Shown here one piece after another: positions 54,544 through 62,380 of a stretch of 64,000 nucleotides of DNA. The translations under genes were made by a program, and so were the position numbers. The stretch covers positions 1,178,001-1,242,000 of the forward strand of contig CP095414.1 in the NCBI GenBank assembly GCA_029541985.1, in the 5' to 3' direction. Source of the DNA: Bacteroidales bacterium F22. Lineage in GTDB: Bacteria; Bacteroidota; Bacteroidia; Bacteroidales; Bacteroidaceae. The notes under the pieces were generated by a model. The model saw only the letters and a program-made list of their open reading frames with translations. It did not search any database and was not told where the DNA came from. Every line of letters starts with the position of its first letter. The first letter of the stretch is position 1.

Positions 54544-55947
54544 ATGAAGCGATTATTCCTAACATTGCCCACCTTAGCAGCAGCCATTTCATTACAAGCA
54601 GCTGATTACACCAATTTCATTGTAATTAATCTTGACGATGTCGGCTATGGAGACTTTTCCTACAATGGAGCGTATGGTTACCAAACGCCCAACATAGACC
54701 GCATGGCCTCACAAGGAATGTGTTTCACTCATTTCCTTGCAGCTCAACCAATCAGTGGTGCCTCACGTGCTGCTCTTCTCACAGGATGCTATCCTAATCG
54801 TATCGGCTTCTCAGGAGCTCCAGGCCCAGACAGTCCTTACGGAATCAACGCAAATGAGATGACCATGGGGGAATTAGTGAAACAGCAAGGATATGCGACA
54901 GCCATATTTGGCAAATGGCATCTAGGAGATGCCAAGAAATTTTTACCTTTACAAAATGGATTTGATGAGTACTATGGACTTCCCTATTCTAATGACATGT
55001 GGCCATTCCATCCACAACAAGGAAGCATCTTTCATTTTCCCGATTTGCCAACTATAGAAGGCAACAAAATCATCGGATACAATACAGACCAGACTAAATT
55101 TACGACAGACTATACGACTCGTTCTATTGAATTCATCAAGAAAAACAAGAACAAACCCTTTTTCTTATACTTGGCTCACTCGATGGCTCATGTTCCACTA
55201 GCTGTCTCAGAAAAGTTCAAAGGGAAGAGCGAACAAGGACTCTATGGAGATGTCATGATGGAACTTGATTGGAGCATCGGTCAAGTACTGAATACCCTCC
55301 GAGCACTTCATCTAGAAGAAAAGACTTTAGTGATTCTCACGACAGACAATGGACCTTGGACCAATTATGGCAACCATGCAGGTTCTGCCGGTGGCTTACG
55401 CGAAGCTAAAGCGGTAACTTTCGACGGAGGAAATCGAGTGCCCTGTGTGATGTATTGGAAAGGAACAATTGAGCCAGGTAGTACGACGAACCAATTAGCA
55501 TCTAACATGGACCTATTCCCAACCTTGTCCGAGATTTCAGGAGCACCACTTCCTAATCATAAGATAGATGGAGTCAGTTTATTACCTTTAATTAAACAAG
55601 AGAAAGATGCCAATCCACGCAAGTCATTTGTGTATTATTTCAATCAGAATGACTTAGAGGCTGTAACGGACGGACGCTACAAACTGGTCTTCCCACATAC
55701 CTATACCACTTATACAGAGTACGAGCCAGGCCAAGACGGTCAGCCAGGTAATTTATCCACTTTGAAAGTGCATAAACCAGAGCTTTATGACTTGCGTCGT
55801 GACCCAGGAGAACGGTACAATGTCATCACTCAACATCCCGAAGAAATCATTAAACTAAACAAGATAGCAAGTGAGATGCGCAAGGATTTAGGCGATAATC
55901 TACGACTAATCAAACCGACAAACAACCGTGAACACGGACTGCGCTAA
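54544..55947 (+). CDS. Sulfatase, exported, serine-type with S-x-A-x-R motif
   Basis: A 467-residue exported sulfatase. The signal peptide is MKRLFLTLPTLAAAISLQA. The metal front is FIVINLDDVGYGDFSYNGA. The activation motif reads S71-G-A-S-R75, with Ala at the place of the common Pro, and formylglycine would be made from Ser. GKWHLGDA and TTDNGPWTNYG are further family motifs. It heads a two-gene operon with a glycosidase-like lipoprotein, which suggests joint action on a sulfated glycan. Confidence 0.92.
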   Translation: MKRLFLTLPTLAAAISLQAADYTNFIVINLDDVGYGDFSYNGAYGYQTPNIDRMASQGMCFTHFLAAQPISGASRAALLTGCYPNRIGFSGAPGPDSPYGINANEMTMGELVKQQGYATAIFGKWHLGDAKKFLPLQNGFDEYYGLPYSNDMWPFHPQQGSIFHFPDLPTIEGNKIIGYNTDQTKFTTDYTTRSIEFIKKNKNKPFFLYLAHSMAHVPLAVSEKFKGKSEQGLYGDVMMELDWSIGQVLNTLRALHLEEKTLVILTTDNGPWTNYGNHAGSAGGLREAKAVTFDGGNRVPCVMYWKGTIEPGSTTNQLASNMDLFPTLSEISGAPLPNHKIDGVSLLPLIKQEKDANPRKSFVYYFNQNDLEAVTDGRYKLVFPHTYTTYTEYEPGQDGQPGNLSTLKVHKPELYDLRRDPGERYNVITQHPEEIIKLNKIASEMRKDLGDNLRLIKPTNNREHGLR

Positions 55948-55985
55948 TCATTTTTATTACACAACTCTAATCAAAACATTTTTAC

Positions 55986-58070
55986 ATGAAGAAACTAGTC
56001 CTATTAGTACTCGTCCTTTTTGTCCTTTCAGCTTGTAATAACGAGGTGTCTATCACCTATGGCGAAGGAACAAAATCATCCCCAGTAGAAACAGCTGTAA
56101 ATGAATTTAAGACATTAATCAAGCAGGCCAAAGTTGGTGATAGCGATGTCAACTATACTTACCGTTTGATTCTAAATAAGGATATAACAGATGGTAGCTT
56201 CGGATACCGAACAAAAGACAAAACGATAGAATTTTTTGCAGGAGATGCCATGGGTTTATCCAATGCGCTATACACACTACTAGAAGATTTAGGTTACACA
56301 TTTGACCTCACAGGGATCAGTGCTCCAGACACGTTCAACTGGGCAGCCGTCCAAGAAGCCAATCAAACGATTACTCCTACTGTTCGCTGGAGAGGTATCC
56401 GTCAGCATGTCAATTTCCCGATGGACGTATCTTCCTATCCTATCGAAGATGCAAAAAAATACATAGACTGCGTGACTCGTCTACGCATGAACAAATTCAC
56501 CATACACAGTTATCCAGGCCAATGGTATGAGACTCATATAGGTGATAGTCTTGCTCTAGCCGGTAACTTCTTCTACGGAAACAAACATTTCATGTATGAC
56601 AGCCCACTATTGAAGAAATTTGTCCCTAGCAACGACTCTCTATTTTGCATCCCCAAAGCAGAGAAGTTAACAGCAGAAGCTCGCAGTACCTTCGCCACTC
56701 AATGGATGAAAGAATTCATCACGTATGCTAAGGAAAGAGGTTTCTATGTACAGTTCTCTTTCGAACCTCGTGCCACTTCTATCGCACAAGCTATCAGTAC
56801 GTCTAAAGAAATCATACAGACCTATCCAAACATAGATGCTTTAGAATTGATTACCGAAGAAACTGGCGGTTGGGGTAAAAGCTGTACTGAGGAAGAGACA
56901 CAGGCTAGCTTGAAGAAATATTTCACCTCTGAAATAGCACAGAATAAAGTAGTTGTGAAACCAGTACGCAAAAAACAACGAGATCTAAATAACCTATACA
57001 CTCAGATTGGTATTAGTGCAGGCGCAATCAAAGAGATGACTGCCCAAGATGATGTCAATGTAGCTTTGAAACTAGGGATTTATTGCTCGATTGATGGCTA
57101 CACACCATCAGCCTATCGCTTGGCACGTCTAGCCTTGCCATCTACTCCTATCTGCTTGATGCCTTCACACGGTAGTGATGGTACAGCAAATTCCTTCCCA
57201 CTATCTGTCCTAAGCAAAGAGGATATGGCACTGACAGAGATTTATTCGTGGATTGAATTTGATGGACTGATGTACCTACAGCAAAATACGATTAACGGAA
57301 ACGAGCGTTTACTCAACGAGATGAATACGTTCTCTAATGGTCAACTCGGTTCACTATGCTACAACCATTGGCGTACTGCGGAGAACAGAACCAATGCTCG
57401 TTATGCTGCAGAATCGACATTGAAAGGAGCCATTCCTGCCGATACTTTTTACAAGAGCTATGCCAAACGACTAGCCTTACCTTCAGTAGACAAATACATC
57501 CAAGCGATGCATCTTATAAATAAAGTAGACACCTATTCCAAATCACACCTAGGTAACATGGGCTTCTGCTGGATGGGCGCTTGGCGCAATGGCGGTCCTT
57601 ACAATAGATTAAGTGCAGACAATATAGCTTATGCAAGAGGGATACATTTTGAAGCTGCTAATCTATTAGCAGAACTTCTCAAACAAACTCAAAAAGGAAC
57701 CGTGGCTCATGACTATTTAGCTTTCTTAGGTAACCGAACACTTTGTACCGTTCGTTATCTTGATGCTTTCCAAGAAGCTGTAAAGATTCAGACACTCAAA
57801 CGGGATAAAATAGGGAAACTCTCTTCAGTAGAGAAGAAACGAGCTGAAACAATTTGCAACAAAGCCCTATTGCTCTTAGACCAATACTTAGAATTACATG
57901 CTAGTATGATGCCGGACAGAGGTTGTGAAGGTACTTTAGTCAGCGTATGGAATTCTCCAATCCGTGGATTGAAAATCATCCGTTCTAAGCTAACTGGCAT
58001 TCCTATGGGTGTGATGCCTCACAGTGATGATGCTGTAGATGCTCCCCCATTGCCAATATTCTATGAATAG
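55986..58070 (+). CDS. Unclassified glycosidase-like lipoprotein
   Basis: A 694-residue lipoprotein with the lipobox ending at C17 (LFVLSAC). Residues about 20-130 resemble the small N-terminal alpha/beta domain of GH20, GH67 and GH84 enzymes (AGDAMGLSNALYTLLEDLGYTF). From about 135 a TIM-barrel-like part starts (VRWRGIRQHVNFPMD; RMNKFTIHSYPGQWYETH), with acidic patches DALELITEETGGWG (about 280-293) and EIYSWIEFDGLMYLQQN. No GH20 catalytic pair is present. A helical C-terminal region (about 520-660) follows. It is co-transcribed with the sulfatase 38 bp upstream. An exo-glycosidase of an unrecognised family is inferred. Confidence 0.6.
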   Translation: MKKLVLLVLVLFVLSACNNEVSITYGEGTKSSPVETAVNEFKTLIKQAKVGDSDVNYTYRLILNKDITDGSFGYRTKDKTIEFFAGDAMGLSNALYTLLEDLGYTFDLTGISAPDTFNWAAVQEANQTITPTVRWRGIRQHVNFPMDVSSYPIEDAKKYIDCVTRLRMNKFTIHSYPGQWYETHIGDSLALAGNFFYGNKHFMYDSPLLKKFVPSNDSLFCIPKAEKLTAEARSTFATQWMKEFITYAKERGFYVQFSFEPRATSIAQAISTSKEIIQTYPNIDALELITEETGGWGKSCTEEETQASLKKYFTSEIAQNKVVVKPVRKKQRDLNNLYTQIGISAGAIKEMTAQDDVNVALKLGIYCSIDGYTPSAYRLARLALPSTPICLMPSHGSDGTANSFPLSVLSKEDMALTEIYSWIEFDGLMYLQQNTINGNERLLNEMNTFSNGQLGSLCYNHWRTAENRTNARYAAESTLKGAIPADTFYKSYAKRLALPSVDKYIQAMHLINKVDTYSKSHLGNMGFCWMGAWRNGGPYNRLSADNIAYARGIHFEAANLLAELLKQTQKGTVAHDYLAFLGNRTLCTVRYLDAFQEAVKIQTLKRDKIGKLSSVEKKRAETICNKALLLLDQYLELHASMMPDRGCEGTLVSVWNSPIRGLKIIRSKLTGIPMGVMPHSDDAVDAPPLPIFYE

Positions 58071-58077
58071 TAGCAGA

Positions 58078-58110
58078 GACTTGTTCTAATCTTCTATTAG
58101 AACAAGTCTG
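58078..58110 (+). terminator. Hairpin after the sulfatase operon
   Basis: A perfect 14-bp stem AGACTTGTTCTAAT (58078-58091 with 58097-58110) and loop CTTCT. It lacks a T-run, so termination may be weak or the hairpin may protect the 3' end. Confidence 0.65.
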
Positions 58111-58238
58111 AAACATTGTAACTAATTAAACTTTAGAGAAAAGAAGCGATAAAAATTGGAAATCCGCTTAAAATACTTTATTTTTAACAAATAATAAAGC
58201 TTATAGATTCTTGCAGTATAAATAATAAAAAATTAGTT

Positions 58239-59282
58239 ATGAAAAAAAATTATCTTTTTATCTTATGCCTAATCAGCCTGCTTACAACACCAAAAACGAA
58301 TGCATGTACACGGGTAGTTTATACAGGAAATGACAACATAGTAGTGACTGGTCGAACAATGGACTGGAAAACAGAAATGTTTAGTAATATCTGGGCTTTT
58401 CCTAGAGGGATGCAACGAAATGGTGAAACAGGAGCTAATTCATTAAAGTGGACATCCAAATACGGTAGTGTGGTAACCTCTGCTTTCGAGATAGCTAGTA
58501 CAGATGGGATAAATGAAAAAGGGCTAGTAGCAAATTTATTATGGCTCAATGAATCGGTATATCCAGTATGGGATAAAAGAAAGCCAGGACTAACAATAGC
58601 CGCATGGGTGCAGTTTATGTTGGATAACTTTGCTACAGTAAACGAAGCAGTGTCTTATGTTAGCAAAAACGATTTTCAGGTAGTATCGGACAAGATGCCC
58701 GATGGATCTAGACTGGCCACATTGCATCTTGCCATTTCAGATGCTACAGGTGATAATGCCATTTTCGAATATATAGATGGAAAGCTAAATATTTATCATA
58801 GTATGGATTATAAAGTTATGACTAATTCACCAACCTATGATAAGCAATTAGCATTAAATGATTATTGGAAATCTATAGGAGGACTGACTTTTCTACCAGG
58901 AACTAATCGTGCAGCTGACCGTTTTGCTAGAGCAAGTTTCTATACCGATGTACTACCAAAGCTAGTCGATGAAAAAAGAGCTATTGCTAGTGTATTTAGT
59001 GTTATTCGCAATGTCTCTGTTCCCTATGGAATTTCCACTCCAGAAAGCCCTGAAATTTCTAGTACCCAATGGAGAACAGTATCGGACAGTAAGAATCTAA
59101 CCTATTTCTTTGAATCGTGCTTAACGCCGAATACATTTTGGATAAGACTTAAGGATATAGATTTCTCAGAAGGTGCTCCAGTTCTGAAACTAGCGACAGC
59201 AAAAGGTGAGATATATAACGGAAATGCAGTTAAAAGCTTCAAACCTGCACAGCCATTTCAGTTCTTAGGTATAAAGGATTAA
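58239..59282 (+). CDS. Choloylglycine hydrolase-family amidase (bile salt hydrolase-like)
   Basis: A 347-residue Ntn-hydrolase of the penicillin V acylase/bile salt hydrolase family. A signal peptide ends at A22. The next residue is C23, the N-terminal nucleophile set free by cleavage, followed by TRVVYTGND and VVTGRTMDW (R39 and D42). GINEKGLVANLLWL and the later AISDATGDNAIFEYIDGK are family blocks. It would cleave a linear amide bond in the periplasm. Bile salts are the expected gut substrate, but N-acyl signals or penicillins are possible. It is 88 bp before the small membrane protein gene. Confidence 0.92.
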   Translation: MKKNYLFILCLISLLTTPKTNACTRVVYTGNDNIVVTGRTMDWKTEMFSNIWAFPRGMQRNGETGANSLKWTSKYGSVVTSAFEIASTDGINEKGLVANLLWLNESVYPVWDKRKPGLTIAAWVQFMLDNFATVNEAVSYVSKNDFQVVSDKMPDGSRLATLHLAISDATGDNAIFEYIDGKLNIYHSMDYKVMTNSPTYDKQLALNDYWKSIGGLTFLPGTNRAADRFARASFYTDVLPKLVDEKRAIASVFSVIRNVSVPYGISTPESPEISSTQWRTVSDSKNLTYFFESCLTPNTFWIRLKDIDFSEGAPVLKLATAKGEIYNGNAVKSFKPAQPFQFLGIKD

Positions 59283-59370
59283 TCGCAAATAGATTGTAGC
59301 ATAGAAGTTTGTTAGTATGGTTACGCAAAAATCAGAAAGGGACTAGGTTACAATAATAAAACCGATAACG

Positions 59371-59568
59371 ATGAATGTAAAACAAGACATGAGAAAGAGA
59401 ATTAAAATATTAGCGATTATAGTTGCTAGTTGTTTCCTCATATTACTTATCAATGCCCTTTTTCTGAATCTTCCAGGGAAATGGATGGATGTGATTCAGA
59501 ATCTGGGCCTCATCGCAACCTTTTTGATTCTTGTCAGCTATATACGACTCTTGTTTCAAAAAAAATAA
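59371..59568 (+). CDS. Small two-helix membrane protein, 65 residues
   Basis: A basic N-terminus (MNVKQDMRKRIK) is followed by two hydrophobic helices at about 12-32 (ILAIIVASCFLILLINALFL) and 42-61 (IQNLGLIATFLILVSYIRLL), with a basic end. The stop lies 4 bases before the ATG of the beta-helix protein, which indicates coupled translation. Function unknown. Confidence 0.65.
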   Translation: MNVKQDMRKRIKILAIIVASCFLILLINALFLNLPGKWMDVIQNLGLIATFLILVSYIRLLFQKK

Positions 59569-59572
59569 AATC

Positions 59573-62380
59573 ATGAAATACCGTACCTTGTTTATCTTAT
59601 TCTTTATCGTTCATTCCCTTTGTGCAAAAGAAATTTATGTCTCTCCAGTAGGAAAGGATAGCAATAGCGGAACTAAGGAGTCTCCTTTTGCCTCTTTTGA
59701 AAGAGCGGTTGAAGAGACGAAAAGATATGCTGCTCGTGAGGCAGTCACCGTATGGTTTAGTCAAGGAACATATTATTTGAATCAGACACTTGTCTTAGGT
59801 AGCAAATTCACGGGAACGGCTGACAAACCTATCCTATTTGCAGCCCTACCTGGCGCTGAGGTCATCGTCAAAGGGTCTCGTCTCCTTAGTGACTTACACT
59901 GGAAGGAATATCAAAAGGGACTATTTGTCACCACGATTCCTTCTTCATTGCATTTTGACCAGTTGTATGTTGATGGTGAACGGCAAGTGAGAGCTCGTTT
60001 TCCAAATCAAGATTATCAGAATCCGATAAGAGGTGGAAAAGGCTATCAGCAGGTAGTTGATGGTTCAAACCGTCGATTTGATAAATGGTTCACTTTTAAT
60101 CCAGCCCTTTTCTCGACCAAAAATTGGCAGAATCCTGAGACGGGAATCGTGCATGCTTTTCAGAGTCACAATTGGGGAAATATGCAGTATCGGATCAAAG
60201 ATATCGATCGAAAGGAGCATAAGATTCTCCTCGGAGAAGGAGGATGGCAATTGCAACGTGCCTTTGGCATCGGACAGCATACGGCTTTTTATATTGATAA
60301 TATATTTGAAGAGCTGGACGCTCCGGGAGAGTGGTTTCTTGACCACAAGACGAATCAATTGTATTACTATCCGCCAGCAGGCATCCTCTTGGAGCAGGCA
60401 AAGGTGGAAGTTCCTGTCATCAAGGACCTGATTCAACTCAAAGGAACAAGTAGTCATCCAGTAAAAAGTATCGTATTTAAAGGGTTTCATTTCACACAGT
60501 CTATGACTACTTTTATGGACCAGTACGAACCTGTATCTCGTGGAGATTGGGCCATTCATCGAGGAGGAGCTATCTTCATGGAAGGAGCTGAGAGATGTGC
60601 AGTCGAAAACTGTGACTTCGAAAGTTTAGGTGGGAATGGTATCTTTATGAGTGGGTACAACCGAGCAAATAGTGTCAGGAATTGCCGTTTCATCCATACA
60701 GGTGAAAGTGCTGTCTGCTTCGTCGGTTCCCCTTCAGCAGTTCGTTGCTATAGCACTTGGGATGACAGAGAAATCAAAGGAAAAAGCTGGATGGAGATGC
60801 GCAAAGACATGGACCTCGAAGCGGGGCCTAAATCTCCTGACTATCCAGAGGATTGCATCGTTGAAAATTGTATCATGCATGATTTTGGTGATTTCGGGAA
60901 ACAAGTCGCTGGCGTATATATATCCATGAGCCACAGAATCAGTGCCTCTCACAATACCATCTACAATTGCCCGAGAGCTGGCATCTGTATCAATGATGGA
61001 ACATGGGGGGGACATGTTATCGAATATTGTAATATTTGGGAGACGGTACGCGAAACAGGTGAACATGGCCCATTCAATTCGTGGGGACGTGAACGCCAAT
61101 GGCTTGGAGGTAGTGGTTCTGACCAAGATTTCAAGAAGGAATTGACGCTACTTGATGCTATAGATGTGACAACAATAAGAAATAATCGTATTGCAAACTT
61201 CCGAAAATCAGTGAGTGCAGGAAACTGGACTATTGACTTAGATGACGGCTCAAGCAACTATGATATATATAACAATCTTAATTTGGGCTCAACCATCAAA
61301 TTGCGTGATGGCGTACTTCGTAAAGTACATAACAACATTACCGTTAGTGCAGTGCCACTAGGCTGGCATGTATGGCCCAAAGACTCAAAAAATGAAATCT
61401 ATCAAAATATATTTGTAATCTCTGGCGCAGTACCGGGTAAAGGAAAACCAACAAAACAGTTTGTCAGACCGATTGGCTTACCCAAAACAACAACATGGAG
61501 CAATCATTATGACCAGAATTTATATTGGAATATCAATTTCCAGAAAACTCCTGAAATGATCAAAGGAATTGATATGACAGCATGGAAGGCTAAAGGATAC
61601 GATTGTGCATCGAAGATAGCTGACCCGCTATTTGTCAATCCTCAAAAGGGCGATTATAAGGTGAAAGCAAACTCTCCAGCATTGAAACTCGGATTTACGA
61701 ACTTTCCGATGGACAAATTTGGGCACTACATGACTCGAATCGTTCCTTTCGGAGGAGACTTCTCATCAGAAACGACAGTAGTGTTGGTTGCAGATAAACG
61801 AATGACTACCGGAGGAACAGTGAGATATACTCTAGATGGAACTGAACCTACACTACATTCGCCAATATATACTCACCCCTTCAAATTAAACCGCTCGACA
61901 GTCGTAAAGGCACGATCTTTTGATGCAGCAGGCCATTTTATTGATTTCGTCCATGAGGTTCGTTTCAAGAAAGTCCCTAAAGTGATTTATCCGAATTGGT
62001 ATAGCACATTACTTACAGGTAAATATATAGCGGAAACGGAAGTTGAAACAGAGCTAAAAGCCAAACAAGAACTAATTTGTGGCGCCGTGATGGTAAATAT
62101 AGGAGATGACCCTGATTTGATTGATGCTTCAGGGGGGCACAATGCAGGATGCTATATCAAATCGATAGCTGCACAGAAAGGGATGATGTGGTCAGAGGCA
62201 GGACTAGCAAGAGGGTGGATTATACAAAAGGTAAATGATATCCCTGTAAATGACATCAAAGATTTAAACATGCTGTTAGATAGATACAAAGGAGAAACCG
62301 TAGAAATAACGGCGGTAAAAAGTTATGATACTCAATCATTTAAAGTCATTATCCCTCGTAACTATAGAGTAGCTTTGTAG
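59573..62380 (+). CDS. Right-handed beta-helix protein with PDZ domain (GH141-like)
   Basis: A 935-residue exported protein, counted from the ATG at 59573. The signal peptide is MKYRTLFILFFIVHSLCA. The front EIYVSPVGKDSNSGTKESPFASFERAV and PGAEVIVKGSRLL are typical of large beta-helix glycosidases such as GH141. Right-handed helix turns follow at about 290-560 (CAVENCDFESLGGNGIFMSG; ISASHNTIYNCPRAGICIND). Next comes a chitobiase C-like domain (TVRYTLDGTEPTLHSPIY, about 740-800) and a C-terminal PDZ-like domain (about 830-930, ARGWIIQKVNDIPVNDIKDLNMLL). The family assignment is tentative and no catalytic residues were assigned. The longer frame from 59531 overlaps the small gene. It overlaps a convergent gene by 32 bases. 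Confidence 0.75.
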   Translation: MKYRTLFILFFIVHSLCAKEIYVSPVGKDSNSGTKESPFASFERAVEETKRYAAREAVTVWFSQGTYYLNQTLVLGSKFTGTADKPILFAALPGAEVIVKGSRLLSDLHWKEYQKGLFVTTIPSSLHFDQLYVDGERQVRARFPNQDYQNPIRGGKGYQQVVDGSNRRFDKWFTFNPALFSTKNWQNPETGIVHAFQSHNWGNMQYRIKDIDRKEHKILLGEGGWQLQRAFGIGQHTAFYIDNIFEELDAPGEWFLDHKTNQLYYYPPAGILLEQAKVEVPVIKDLIQLKGTSSHPVKSIVFKGFHFTQSMTTFMDQYEPVSRGDWAIHRGGAIFMEGAERCAVENCDFESLGGNGIFMSGYNRANSVRNCRFIHTGESAVCFVGSPSAVRCYSTWDDREIKGKSWMEMRKDMDLEAGPKSPDYPEDCIVENCIMHDFGDFGKQVAGVYISMSHRISASHNTIYNCPRAGICINDGTWGGHVIEYCNIWETVRETGEHGPFNSWGRERQWLGGSGSDQDFKKELTLLDAIDVTTIRNNRIANFRKSVSAGNWTIDLDDGSSNYDIYNNLNLGSTIKLRDGVLRKVHNNITVSAVPLGWHVWPKDSKNEIYQNIFVISGAVPGKGKPTKQFVRPIGLPKTTTWSNHYDQNLYWNINFQKTPEMIKGIDMTAWKAKGYDCASKIADPLFVNPQKGDYKVKANSPALKLGFTNFPMDKFGHYMTRIVPFGGDFSSETTVVLVADKRMTTGGTVRYTLDGTEPTLHSPIYTHPFKLNRSTVVKARSFDAAGHFIDFVHEVRFKKVPKVIYPNWYSTLLTGKYIAETEVETELKAKQELICGAVMVNIGDDPDLIDASGGHNAGCYIKSIAAQKGMMWSEAGLARGWIIQKVNDIPVNDIKDLNMLLDRYKGETVEITAVKSYDTQSFKVIIPRNYRVAL

